From Cycas panzhihuaensis (taxonomy: Eukaryota; Cycadophyta), in NCBI GenBank assembly GCA_023213395.1, contig CM041465.1:201259741-201323740 (forward strand): 64,000 nucleotides of DNA, in the 5' to 3' direction. Shown here in pieces: positions 44,761-56,434 of the stretch (within the stretch, counting starts at the first letter, position 1; each line of letters begins with the position of its first letter). Below the pieces are notes generated by a model. It made no database searches. It had not been told where the DNA came from and saw only the letters and a program-made list of their open reading frames with translations. The translations under genes and the position numbers were made by a program.

Positions 44761-47290
44761 CGCGGTAGGTTAGGAAAGCTCCTTTCAAAAATTGTAATGA
44801 CCAGAATGCAGGAGAATGGTCTTAGGAAGTAGAGGGATCTCTAAAGGAGGAGTCTCTAGAGAAAGATCAAGATGAGGGGTAGAAGAAGAAGTGCCTATCG
44901 CTTCTTTGGCTACTTGGGACTGGGTTAAGGCGTATAACGATGTGGTCTCAAGCATTTGAATGACTCTCTTTCCCTTATTTTAGGATTGAGAAGGGGAAGG
45001 AGTTCAGTGGTTGGGAGAGCCAGAAGAAGAGGAAGAGTTCTTTATACCCTTCCCTTTAGCTTGCATAGGGCGAGGGTTTGGGGATCTTCCTTAGTTTCAA
45101 TTACCCTTTTATTGAGTGTTTCGATCATATTCCCCATGTTTAGGGAAAGGATCCTTATGGACATGTTGGTCTAAGTTGTGCCTAAACGACTATCTTGAGG
45201 AAAAGCCACATTGTAGGGCATCTTTAGGGCGTTGGGCCCTACATTGTGAATCTTCATAAAAGCATTTCCTATGAACGAAACACCACTTCTTCTCTAAAGA
45301 GGAATCAAACTTCCTCATTTGAGACGACTGGGTATTACTGCCCTTAGGGGGTGCATCTTGACAAGCTTGGTGGACTGGTTTGTGTGAAGTAGGTGATGGA
45401 GGGGCTTGGAGTTTAAGCTCCTTCATGGTATATTTAAAAGAATGTATAGAGGAGGTTAAGGGATCTAAGGTCTTCTCTAGTAGATAAGATAAAAACCTAG
45501 GAGGCTATTGGACTTTTATATCACGAGGTGATGGAGGTACCTCACACTATTATGAGGACCTAAGAGGCCTCTTGAGACTCACTTGGATCTCAATGGCCTC
45601 CATTTTGAGGACTTCAACAAGGACTTTAGGGCAAAGGGTATTAATAAAGAGATCTCTCTTTAACTCCTTAGGCAAGGTTGCCTTTGTGGAGTGGAGAAGA
45701 TCATGGAAGCATCTCACAAAGTCACAATTCATCTCATCGTGACCTTGTTTAAGAGATAGGAGAGCCTTCATTTTGCTCTTGAAAGGACGAGCTACGTTAA
45801 AATAACTGACAAATTCATCAACGAGTTGTTAGAATGAGTGGATAGAGTGTGCTGGAAAGTGATATAACCATTTAAAGGCATCTCCTTAGAGGGAGCACAT
45901 AAAGAGTTTCATCAGGATATGGTCATATGCCTAATAATCAATGCACACCATAAAAAAACTTCTGACGTGCTTCATTGGGTCTTGCGAAGAGGTCCCATCG
46001 AATTTGGATACCTCAGGAGGGTGAGGCAGTAAGTTAGTTCTTAGTGCCTTGATGGATAATGGGGTTGATCTATAATCCACAAAGGGGCACTCCTTTGGTT
46101 AGACAATATGATCGATGAAAGATGGAGGAGGAGGTAGGCAAGGTTGCCTAAATCCTCCTTGGGAGATTTGGATCGAAAGAGGATATTAACTCCCTCCAGT
46201 TTAGTGAGAAAGAGCTAATCCCATATTTGAAGGAATTTATAGAGTAGTGGATGGGTACGAGGGACCCATCTCCCCTTATGGGTACACTCTTTATTGGAAA
46301 GGAGCTGGAGAGGTGGTGCCTTGGGAGGAAGCTTTCCCCCCTTGCAAAGGTATGACATGAAAGAAAACATAAGAGGATAAAATGGAATTGTGTGGAACCA
46401 AGTTTTTCCTATATGGGTTGCCCATAGGTGGCATGGCCCCATATGGGTGTAAAGGGTCCACCCCATAAACTGGAAAGGGGTTTCCCTTACTATGCCCCCA
46501 TGGTTGAGAAGTATAACCTGGAGGTACGTAAAGGGAAGGATCCCTAGGTTAAGCTTGGGAATGTGCAGGGGCAGGCCCCATGTGGTTAGAAGTAGAGATG
46601 CATGTAGGTCCCCTAGATCTAATAGGAGGTGGATAGACTATGGTTAGTTGGGGTGTAGTTATTTGACTAAAGGGAGGTATACTCAACCCAAGTTAGGAAG
46701 AGGGTATGCCTTGGGTGATCCCTAAGGAACATGGACCACATTAAGAGGAAGATAAAATGAGGGACACCCTTGTTGTATATAAGGAAGTCGAACAAGATGG
46801 ATGAGGTAGAGCAGATGTAGAAGAAGGAAGTGCGATGCTTCATAAGATGTTATCCAACCACTTAGGATATGATTGGAGGCTAGCGGCTTGGAAGCACTAG
46901 TTAAGGGCTTCCACAACATCCGCAGGAGGGGTGCCTACCTGATCATAAGAGGTGGAAGGGTCTTCATATGAAGTAGACCTCATGGGAATCACCACCAAGG
47001 TGGTGGAACTCTAAAGGAGAAGATGCCTCCACCTCATGAGTGGAGAGGTGGTGGACTTATGGGTGTTCTTGGTCACTCGGGTAAAAGATAAAGTCCTTGC
47101 TCTCACGGGTGGGCCCTTGGAAGGAAGTGGATGGCTCATGAGATTCTTAAACATAGGCATGATATGCCCAATCCAAAGGGAATCCTTCCATAGTCAAATC
47201 AGAATCCAAAAAAGGAAGGGGATGATAAGAATATTCTTCCAATAAAGGAGAAAGGCCTTGCAAGCAACGAGAGAATCATCGCATACAAGT
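44761..47290 (-). pseudogene. Element A gag with long N-terminal extension
   Basis: The Gag core is at 45550-45950 (MKALLSLKQGHDEMNCDFV, then LLHSTKATLPKELKRDLF), nearly the same as in B. A Cys/His segment, CFVHRKCFYEDSQC at about 45255-45295, is a likely relict zinc knuckle. The N-terminal Ser/Pro-rich extension (about 46700-47270) matches B in words such as YHPLPFLDSDLTMEG and DWAYH but is broken by stops. Extensive decay elsewhere. Confidence 0.78.
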
Positions 47291-47426
47291 TTCTCCTAAA
47301 GATTTGAAGGAAATGAGATGATGAGGTGGAAAGTATTGGGGGCTACCCAATAGATCAAGGAGGGCTACCAAAAAGGAGTTAGCACCAATAGAAAAGGGAG
47401 AAAGGATTGATCCCTTACTGGTGGGT

Positions 47427-47444
47427 CCCCAATATGGTCACCAA
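47427..47444 (-). other. Primer-binding site of element A
   Basis: Directly after the 5' LTR on the - strand: TTGGTGACCATATTGGGG. It matches the B site in all but three bases. Confidence 0.68.
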
Positions 47445-50400
47445 TGGAATCACACCTCTGGGAGAGGTCACTAGACTTAAACGAGACTGAGCCAAAATGA
47501 CTAACGATTTTGGTGGCTATGGACCTATGATGGCAAGGGAAAGCGATCACCCACAAAAGGCATTTGTGCGTTGGAACGCAGGTTCAAGGATCTGCAAATG
47601 GTACACAAACTTCTTAAGGGTAACTCCTCCTCGATTTAGAGTGACGGGTATAAGAGGGATCTCCCTGGGTTCCCAAGTAACCTCAAATGGGGGCCCTACC
47701 ACCCTTAGATGGTTGAACGAGGAAGGAAGGAAGTGAAAGAATAGCTCCTCATGTGAAGGGATTATAAAGGGAATGATCCTTGGCAAGGAAAGAGAGAAAC
47801 CCACGTGTAAGCCTAAGGCAGATTGCAACATGAGTAGATAAGGGAGCAGCTAGTTTCACACACTAAGCATCGAACTAAGGACTAGATCTAGGAGGTCTAA
47901 GTTTGGGAAATAAGAAAAGAAAGAGAAACAACCTCGAGAGGAGGTGCTCTCAAGGCACCAAACCTAAGAGGGTTCTAGGTATGACAGGTTGACAAAGGAG
48001 GTCATCCTATGTTTGTTTTTGTCTTGTTTTGTGATAAAGAGACATAAGATGGAAATGTAGTGCTCATCTTTAAAAGAAATGACTTTTAAAAGAAAGAAGA
48101 TAATGCACTCTTTCTCTCTCTCTCTCTCTCTCTAGATGCAACCTCACTCTCTTTATTCTTTCAAACATAAAGAAAGAAATTAAGCAAAGTACCAAATAGG
48201 TGAAAAGCTCATGCAAGGGTTGCAAAGTTATTTTGTGATATACAATGAGGTGATAAGAGTGTGTGCAAACAAGTGCCTAACCTACCTTGCCTAAGTATTG
48301 GTAAGGGTGAAAACCTATATGAAAGAGGGTAATATATGGGGGATATATGTCCCAAAAGAAGGGGAAAGCACCTACTGGTGCGGGCTACCTAGATCCTCAA
48401 CTATATGAGTTGAAATAGGCAAACATGGAACAACAATCAAAGTGTAAAAGCAACATGAATCCTTTTCTTTTCCTTTTGTCTAAGGGGATTCAAAAAGGGG
48501 GGATAAGCGTAAGAGTTAGAAGGTTAGGGAGAGAGATGTGCCCAGAAATATGATGGCTAGAGTAGTGCTACCCTCACCACTCTCGCAATCCTCACCATTC
48601 TCCTTACCGTAGATGATGCAATAGAAGGAATGTTGATGAAGAGATGGGGATTCCTTACCTTCCCCTGAAACTAAAGAAAAAATGAGATGTGGAGAAAGGA
48701 AATGCAAACACTAAAGCAACTTTACTTTACAATCTTTGAGTGCAAGAAAAATAATTGTTGAGTGGAAGAAAAGCGTACCTAAGATGAGATCCTCGCTTAC
48801 CCCAAACACAAGGGAACCCTGCACCAACCAAGCTCGCCCTTTCCCAAGGGGTATCAAACACATGCGAGACAAGTATGCGAAAGGAAAAGTAGCAAAATGC
48901 ATTTAATCTCTATTGAAAGAAATTCATGTAATGCTAATGTTATTGCTTATGTTGCATATATTGTTAAATGTGTGATGTGGAAGAAGGGGGTAAGAGAGAG
49001 AGGAAGAACGATTAGCCTCAGAATGGATAATGCTCCAAATCTAGAATGCTCCATGGTGTCCCCAAGCACCAAGATGAAAGGGTAATGGGAATGAAATAAC
49101 ACGATAACAAATGCAGACAAGTTTATAAAAAAGTAAGCAAAAATAGCAAGAGACATTGCAAATGTTACCAATGTTGCAAAAGTTACAAAGTGTAACTTTT
49201 GCAGTTTTTTACAAGAATTAAACTGAAACATAAGAGGGATATAGAGTGGGGCTAAAACCCCAACTGTGTAGGATCTGTGGTACTAGTTGCAAACACACCA
49301 ATGGGCTACCTACGCTGCTACCAGTAAAGATCTTCTCTTCAAGGGTTCTTTGGGGAACCAAGGGAGGTATAGAGAAGGAGAGAGGAGGAGAGAAAGGGGT
49401 TTCCCTTGAGGAGAAGGCGTGTTGGGTGTAGGACCCTACCTATGGCTCCTTTCGCTCTCTGTATAAACCTCTTTCTTACTACCTCCTTGAGAAACCTAAA
49501 GAGAACCAAGAGAGGAGTGTGGACAGGTGAAGAAAAAGGAGGGTTTGCCTCTCATTATAATGTGAAGAAAGAAAGCAACTTGTTGTAGAAAGTACTGATA
49601 GAAGAGTGTCTATATTTCTCGAAAAAGGAAGGGAAACCAAAGAACTGATTTGAGAGTACCTAGTAAGGGCTAATCTAGAGAAGATATACCTATCAAATCA
49701 AGTGAGGAAGAAGATCAATTGGGGTTTGCTGGAAGAAATCTTAGTGGTGCAGTAAATGGAGATAAAACCTTGAGCAACGAGAAAGACTTAGAGCTTGGTG
49801 AAGCATTTAAAGCACAATCTTTCCTCAGCTAGCCTCATTGCAGACCTACAACCTATGTGCCTTAAGCTGTAAGAGGCTAGTAGCTAGTTGAAAGCTAGGT
49901 GTAGCAGAACTTGAGTATGTTACAGGGCATTTTTAGAGAAGATGGTAGTGAAAAGTTAATGAAAGAGAGCTCAAATAAAGTGGATTTTGGGTTTTCAAAC
50001 CCAACCCTAACTCAATGGAGTGATTAGGGTTCGCTATGGGTGGGAGTTGAGTCACTTCCATGTGGCAATTTCGTAATAAATATAAAAGTATCCATAAGCA
50101 ATTTAAAAAATAGTTGTTGACAGTTGCCACACGGTAACCTTAGCGGTACCATGAAGTTTGTAATGGTACTACGAAGTTTACTGTGGTGTGGGCAAAAACA
50201 AGCAAAAAATAGGAATGGGAGAGTTCAGAAGCTCCCAAAAAGGGAGGAAATCCTAGACCCTAAGGGGAAAGTTGCAGTTCTCAACTAACACGGGGATTAT
50301 GAGACCTAGCGGGACCATAACAAGTAGAGAAGGGATGGTTAAAAGACTCCTAAAAAGTGACAAAAGATGTGCGTGTCACGACTACCAAGCCTAGGTGAGG

Positions 50401-50725
50401 TGCTAGGGACTATGTCATACCAATGAGTGATGTGATATGGGATGTGGAAGCCAATAGGTACTTGGAGATGTCATGGAGACACGACAGAGGGTTGTGGAGC
50501 ACCATGGGATATGTATCCCTAGATTGTCATAGGCTAGAAAAGATGTTGGGATGGAATATGGTCAAGCAATGAATGCATAGTGATCATGCAGCCAATTAAT
50601 CAAAATGTAATGCAGGTAAAGTACCTCAATCTACCTTTTCTAAAACTGACAAGGGTAGGGATAGAAGCGTACCTAAACTTACCTAAGTTGAGTCGCCCAT
50701 GTTTAATCTCAGTAGCTAGGAAATA
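47445..50725 (-). repeat. Element A 5' LTR, intact copy
   Basis: 3281 bp, starting TGGAATCACACC and ending GGAAATA (CA to TA) on the + strand. It is uninterrupted, so it serves as the reference for the split copy on the left. A weakened GGTACC palindrome lies at about 50132-50160, and the TATA-like site at 49991-50002 is damaged (TTTGAAAAC). Confidence 0.92.
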
Positions 50726-51842
50726 GGACCACTTCATCAAATGTTGTTCATAGGTCCACTAAGTATATTGAGGCTCATTGTGGCTATGTTTATTCACATT
50801 TTGCCTTCACCACTTGGAGTTACAAATAATGCCACCTCAAATACTTCATCTTGGATGATGGGTACTGGAGCAACATAACACATGACTTGTCATCGTCAAT
50901 TCTTTTAGGATTTTGACTTTGAAGTTCATGGTGTTGTATACATGGCTGATAAATCATCTCAGCCAATCGAAGGACTTGGAACTATTTTCTTGAAACTCCT
51001 AGGCCTTCCAAATTTTACCCTTGTTGATGTTTTATATATTCCTACTTTGAAGCAGAACCTACTTTCCCTATCCACCCTTGTCTCTCATGGTTTTGATCTA
51101 AGTGTAATTGTAAATAATCAAACTCTCTGTGTCATTCACACTCTTTCAAATACTATGATTATGATTAGAATTCTTGATGGCAAGCTTCTTTGCCTAACTA
51201 GCTCACCATCCTCTGAAGCTAAGATCAAAATACTCAAGACTAACAATGGTGGTGAGTACATGTCCAATGAGTTTGAATCATACCTACATCAACATAGAAC
51301 CAGATACCAGACCACTGTTGTAGGTATACCTTAATAAAATAAAGTTTCTGAGCACATGAATAGGACCATCATGAATATGGCTCGTGCTATACTGGTATAT
51401 AAGAACATCCCTGTCTATCTTTGGGCTAAGGCTATTTGGACTGTTGTGTATTGCATTAACACTATTAGTCCCTCTAAGCTCAACCCCTCTCCACATGAAA
51501 TGTAGTATGGACAAACCCCCTATATCTCCCACTTCAAAAATTTTGGCTCTACTTATTATGCTCACATTCTAGAGGAATATAGAAATAAGCTCCAAGATAG
51601 ATCCCTAAAAGGCATCTTTGTTAGATACTCTATGGACAAAAAGGGGTACAAGGATTTATACCTTTATAATGTAAAATTATCATCACTAGAGATGTTATCT
51701 TCATAGAGATTGAAGATCAATTACTCAGACTTGACTCCAAGATACTTTTATATTGATTTAATGATGCTATTGAATTTGATGTCCAAATTCCAAATTTTAG
51801 AGGAGGAGATACTCAATAGTTACTCAAAATCTTAGAATCTAA
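50726..51842 (+). pseudogene. Copia F protease and integrase remnant
   Basis: This resumes F after element A. The protease active site reads WMMGTGATxHMT near 50852-50887; the catalytic Asp codon is now GGT (50861-50863). The flap region VDVLYIPTLKQNLLSLSTL follows at 51021-51080. The integrase is internally deleted: LDGKLLCLTSS (51172-51205) passes straight into KILKTNNGGEYMSNEF (51224-51275), so the zinc finger and first catalytic Asp are absent, and the second Asp is Asn (TNN for TDN). Then comes HMNRTIMNMARAILVYKN and a C-terminal FVRYSMDKKGY region. The chain stops at 51842 at the LTR of E, before RT. Confidence 0.82.
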
Positions 51843-51975
51843 TGGGAATCGTATATATGGGGTAGTAACCACACTTGGTTAAGATTAGATCACTCAACGA
51901 AGAGTTTCAGAAACTAAGATCAATCCGGTAAGTGAAAGAGATCACCCATAAAGGGAATCTATATGTCAAAACATA

Positions 51976-52900
51976 AGAGAGGTGATACGGAAAATCACAT
52001 GGAAGGAAGAGCAATGACATGTGAACTAAGAGGAAAACTAGTCTCCTCGATGGAAGAGGTCTCAAGTGGGGACCTAAAACTAAGAGAGCATCCCCTACTC
52101 ATATTTAGGAGGGATATAAGATGAGGAAGGTCCTCATCCTTGCCATCAGACTCATCATCGCTAGGCATGGTGAGGTACCCATAGCTCCCTACACCAATAG
52201 GGGTGAAGCAGATAAGGTTCGAGGAAGAAGGGTAAGGGCCTTCTTCCAGGTAGGACAAACTAGGAATGTTAATAGAACAAGCAGAGGCATAGGCAGAAGG
52301 GCCCTTATCGCCCTTTGGTTGGTCACAAACCACTTAACAAAGTTGATGGGGTTATTTGGTGGGAGGAGGCTCCCAAGGAACAACCCTCATTTGTCCCTCA
52401 TGGATGAAATTAAGCTACCCCCATTGAGATGAGCACACGGCTCCCATTTAGTCAAGCTATATATGTCCAAATAAGAGGTTGTAGTCCATCTCCACATCAA
52501 GGACTACGATGTCAGTGAGGACAGTTTTGTCCTCGAGAATAAGGGGGGTGGAAACTGATTCCAAGGGTGTCTTTTTGCTACCATCGTAGCCTTGACAATT
52601 GCATGGAACTGGTTCAAAAGTTGATATACCAAGCTCTTGCATGATGCACAAGAGCATGGCATTGACAAAAGAATCATTGTCTATAACAATTCTTCGAAGG
52701 ATGCATTTGGGTGTGTCTATGGTTATAGTGAAGGAGTAGTGCCATTGGCATTCCCTTTCACCAGATGGGAGAAGATACTTAGGATTGAAGGAGATGATGG
52801 CTTTGTAGCTCAGGGCGATGCCCAAGGTATGAACCAAAGCGTCAACCAATCCTAAGGTTTCTAGGAGAAGAGCACATTGCTTTGAATAGCTTCTCACCAA
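51976..52900 (-). pseudogene. Protease/linker fragment embedded in LTR E
   Basis: This 925-bp segment is the same stretch of the gypsy coding region as 43771-44690 in A, in the same orientation. It begins inside the acidic linker (SIEETSFPLSSHVIA) and runs back through GVGSYGYLTMPSDDESDG, VVLDVEMDYNLLFGH and QGYDGSKKTPLESV to the protease RRIVIDNDSFVNAM (catalytic Asp kept). No LTR ends or target duplication flank it, so it is not an independent insertion of a whole element. Template switching or a recombination joint is the simplest reading. Confidence 0.82.
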
Positions 52901-53767
52901 AAATTGCGATGGGACTGATTAGGGGTTACTATTCCTGCCCGTGTAGGGCTCATGAAGCTAGAGCGAGCATAGCAATAGGCTATATACGCTGCTACCAATG
53001 GTGGCCTCTTTTCCAGGGGCTCTTTGGCAACCCAAGGGAAGCAAAAAGGAGAAAGAGGAAAAGGGGAGAAGGAGGTTGTCCTTGAGGAGAAGGCCTACTG
53101 GGTTGTGGAACTTGCCTTGACTCTTTTCACTCACCCTTTTAGAACCTCTTTCTTGCTACCTCCTTGGAGAAACCATAGAAGAGCTAGAAGGAACATTAGA
53201 CAGACAAGGAAAGAGTGCAGCAAAAACTGAGAAATGAAGGGTGTTATAGGGTATTTAAACCAATTTCAAATAACTTACAAGGAACAAAGTGAAATAAGGG
53301 GGAAAGAATACCTATTGTAGGTAGATTAGGGGTTGATCTACCTAAGAAAATGGGAGAGAAGAGCAGCCCTATGGGGTTAATCAAAAGAGAAAGCTTGGTC
53401 AAAGTGTGATGCTTGCACTTAGAGGTGAGCTTGGAGAGTTTCCTTCTTAAAACAGCCTTATCTCAAGCCTGTTGTTGTGGATATGAGGCTACAAAGGGCA
53501 GATTTTAGGATGGAGTGCTAGTATGCTAAGTGTTACAGGGTGCTTTTGTAGGAGATGACTAGTGTGTATGAAAGATGAGATAGGAGAGAGTGGAAGAAGA
53601 GGGGAAAATGAGGTGTTTCTTGGGGTTTTAAACCCAACCCAAGCTCAATTGAGTGATTAGGGTTCAGCTGGGCCCAGGAATACACGCCTGACACATGGCA
53701 GTTTCATAATAAATGTGAAAATTTCCATGAAATTTTTTAAAAAATAAGTTGTGACAGTTGCCCTATG

Positions 53768-53794
53768 GTAAACTTTGTGGTACCACGAAGTTTG
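53768..53794. promoter_or_regulatory. GGTACC-centred palindrome in LTR E U3
   Basis: Arms GTAAACTT and GAAGTTTG flank TGTGGTACCAC. It lies about 135 bp upstream, on the - strand, of the TATA-like GGTTTAAAACC at 53622-53635. Confidence 0.72.
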
Positions 53795-54355
53795 AAGTGG
53801 TACTGCGATTATTACCACGGTGCGGCAATAACATAGGCAAAAACAAAAGAAAGGAGAGGTTGGGAGCCCAAAAGGGAGGTACTTTAGGCCTAGGAAGGTA
53901 TGAAACTCTGTCTCGGTGGATGTGGACACTCATAGGGTCAAAGAGACCTATGTTGGGTAAGGTACTGAAGACATAAAGCTCTAAAAAGGATGATAATCGA
54001 ATGAAAATACACCAATGACACCTAGGCAAGGTGCTAGAGGTTGAGGTATGGCGATAGAGTTGTGAGTAGATCACAAGGGCTAGTTAGTGCTTGGAATGAC
54101 ATGGAGACATGTAGGAGGGTCATGGAGTACTATTGGGATCAATATCCCTAGGTCGTCATAGGCTAAAATGATGTCATATAACATGATTAAGCAATGGATG
54201 TATAATGGTCATGCAAATGAACCAGTCAACCATGCAATGAAAATAGAGAGGCGCTTCAATTTACCTTTCTAGAATTGACCAAGGCAAAGTATAGAAGCAT
54301 ACCTACACTTACCTTAGTCGACTCATCCATACACATTCCTGGTAGCTGGGAAACA

Positions 54356-54429
54356 CTCCCCTCTTAGTAGCAGAGCCTCGCTACACAGAAGCGCAATGCA
54401 ATGGTGAATGCTAGCATCAAAATGTTAGC

Positions 54430-54460
<31 letters not shown>

Positions 54461-54870
54461 ATAACATAACAACGATATGAGCCAAGGGTGACGATGATTG
54501 TCATGGCAGAATGCATGGGCATGGAGACGAGCGAGAGGTGACATAGGGCTACCTATGTGTTACCCTATAGCCAACGGGTAGTGATAACAGATGAGGGGAA
54601 TGCCCCCATCGTAGGAGTGCAAGGAAAAAGATGGCAGTCATTGCCAACATAATTGAACAGACATTATGGATGTGATATTATGTGCATAAGTAAGTCAAAA
54701 TAATAGGAATCATATACTAGGAGTGGTGCTAAGGGTAGAGTAAAGAAACAAACCTAGTAGTCACCATAGTTTAACCTCAATAGTGGCTAGCTTTCAGAGG
54801 TGCAAATAGATTATAATATGAAGGGAGGGATGACTCAAGACTTGGGCACCTAGGCAATCAGATAAGTCTC
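54356..54870 (-). other. Polypurine tract and 3' untranslated stretch of E
   Basis: The tract reads CTAAGAGGGGAG on the - strand, one purine swap from A and B. A (TA)n(GA)n microsatellite lies at 54430-54462. No gene is seen before the RNase H. Confidence 0.7.
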
Positions 54871-55293
54871 TCAAAGGGGATCACCGAGGAGAGGGAGGTG
54901 ACACTCAAGGATGAGATGAACAAGGCTATCCACCTCAGCGTTACAATCTCAAGGAATGTGTTGGATATCGACAGAAGAGAAACAAGCTAAGAGAGACCTA
55001 GCGATCGAGGTGAGGGCCCTCAGGCATGGGCAATACGCTTGGTAGACCTGGGTGAGATGGGACACCACAACCTAAGAGTCATAAAAGAGAATGATGGGTC
55101 CACGATGGAAGTAGAGTGCATCGATAAGAGACTCAATAACAGCTGTGTATTCAGCTTCTTTATTGGTGGCTTTAGGGAGAAAGACTTTGGAACATATGTA
55201 GTCGCACTTGGAGGGGTCACAGAGAATCCACGTGGTGGAAGAAGGTCTTGGGTTGCCACAACTTCTACCATTGGAGAAGATGAGTAATGTCAT
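54871..55293 (-). pseudogene. Stand-alone RNase H (aRNH-like) of element E
   Basis: It starts MTLLIFSNGRSCGNPRP; the first catalytic Asp is now Asn (SNGR for TDGG). The Glu in NKEAEY, the third Asp in LFYDS and the last Asp in NAEVDSL are kept. It ends LPLLGDPL before a TGA at 54871-54873. One stop follows YDS and another lies in the HIP segment. The length of about 140 codons and the start Met agree with A and B, which supports a separate gene rather than a piece of Pol. Confidence 0.8.
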
Positions 55294-55883
55294 GGTAGAA
55301 GGAATAGAGATCTCGATAGGACGAATCAAGGAAAAAGAGTGCCAGTAGGGTCGATGAGCAAAAAGGACTCAATGGGCTAAAATAGTCATGAGGGACTCAA
55401 AGGGCTATCGATAGAGGTCGCAAAAGGCTGGAGGACCCAAGGATGAGGCTACCTAAGGATGAGGAAACTGACCTAGCAGACGGGAAGGAAACAGTAGTGA
55501 AAAAGCCCCTCTGGGATCCTAAACGTCACTGAAGGAAGCAAAGTACAGTTCTAGATAAGGAGGGCACTTCCTTTGGGAGCCCCAAAGGCACGAACGGGTA
55601 GTGAATCTGGGTTTAAGATGACAAAATGAGCCAAATAAGTATAAACATGGGTATATTTGGAGACAGTGTGAAAATTGAGGTAGAAGGTGCCTCGCACAAC
55701 CAGAAGGGGCCTCGCACAACCAGAAGGGGATGCCATAAATGCACCCAAAGGGTAAGGAGAGAAGAGGGTTATGGAGGCGTAATGGGAGATAGACCTAGAA
55801 GGCAAAGGCAATGAAGAGAGAGAGATGGTCCAAAGGGCTATCACAAAAAGAAAAAAGGAGAAGGTGCCAGTTGTGGCCCCTAC
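55294..55883. promoter_or_regulatory. Divergent spacer between aRNH and PMD gene (E)
   Basis: Counterpart of 17457-17917. It contains the GTATAAAC word near 55638 and a local duplication of a GCCTCGCACAACCAGAAGGG unit at about 55690-55729. Confidence 0.5.
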
Positions 55884-55893
55884 CTATATAAGG
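55884..55893 (+). promoter_or_regulatory. TATA box of the antisense PMD gene (E)
   Basis: CTATATAAGG, identical to B, 169 bp before the exon 1 ATG at 56053. Confidence 0.75.
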
Positions 55894-56400
55894 AAAACTT
55901 AGAGAATATGGGATTCATTTTCATGGGCTCACAATCGAGTTAGAGCCCTTTTCCTTACATAGCAGAGTGCCGTCTAAGTTGGGAGACATGCGGAGGGAGA
56001 TCAGACCATTAGATCAAGGCGAGGAGACAACCATCAGCACTCGAGAGATGAGATGGTGGTAACCAGGCCAAATCCAGTTAGTGGATCACCCCCTACCTTG
56101 TCCATTTCGCCATTTGAGTTTGATGTATTTTTTAAGTTTTTGTTATATAGTTTTGGCCCCTTAAGGGCGAATCAAGATCTCCTCGAGCCCGAATTGGGCT
56201 CCAAGAGAGGGAGGACTAGGGCATTAGGTAGCCTTAGTCTTAGTGGGCCCAAGTGTGGCCCACCCTAGAAAAACTTTAGGGTTTTTTTGGGCACAATCCC
56301 CCTCTTTTATAGGGTGGGGATTGGCCTTGTGGCAAAGATTGCAGTGTCACAAAATTGACTACAGGGTCACTGAGATTACGTTGAAAACTCAGCGGGCCCT

Positions 56401-56434
56401 ATGTTAAACTTTATGGTACTATAGTGTTTAGCAT
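56401..56434. promoter_or_regulatory. Diverged palindrome in PMD intron 1 (E)
   Basis: Arms ATGTTAAACTTTA and TAGTGTTTAGCAT surround TGGTACTA. This is the same place and design as 32407-32442 in A, with more mismatches. Confidence 0.6.

Larger units (their letters stand above)
4390..50725 (-). mobile_element. Giant Ty3-gypsy (Tat/Ogre-like) element A
   Basis: A is bounded by LTRs that start with TGGAAT and end in a CA (mutated to TA at the right end) on the + strand, and by a perfect GGACC duplication. It spans 46.3 kb because elements D, B and C sit inside; removing them and their target duplications leaves about 18.3 kb. On the - strand the order is 5' LTR (47445-50725), primer site, gag, protease, reverse transcriptase, RNase H, integrase, an antisense PMD-like gene, a separate RNase H, polypurine tract and 3' LTR (4390-5873 plus 12041-13853). 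Coding parts carry many stops. Size, long LTRs and a second RNase H point to the Tat/Ogre group; the lineage name is inference. Confidence 0.9.
3037..51842 (+). mobile_element. Ty1-copia element F, the host of insertions A and E
   Basis: F is the oldest layer. Its gag (about 3445-4389) stops abruptly at element A, and its protease and integrase remnants resume at 50726. The join is marked by GGACC at 4385-4389 and again at 50726-50730, a perfect 5-bp target duplication. After the integrase C-terminal part F stops again, at 51842, where the LTR of element E begins. The RT and RNase H of F are not in the window and should lie beyond the far end of E. F is dead: the protease aspartate is replaced, the integrase is internally deleted and several frames carry stops. 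Confidence 0.8.
51843..54355 (-). repeat. Element E 3' LTR, chimeric
   Basis: The first 130 bases or so (51843-51975) resemble the LTR A start only loosely (GATCACCCATAAAGG word). The part 52901-54355 aligns well with 49225-50725. Between them sits a foreign segment from the protease region (next entry), and about 1.64 kb of ordinary LTR is missing. It ends GGGAAACA next to the polypurine tract. Confidence 0.78.

Noticed and set aside
51976-52900. A separate gypsy insertion inside LTR E
   Set aside because: No LTR ends, no primer site and no target duplication at its edges; LTR sequence is missing rather than merely interrupted.
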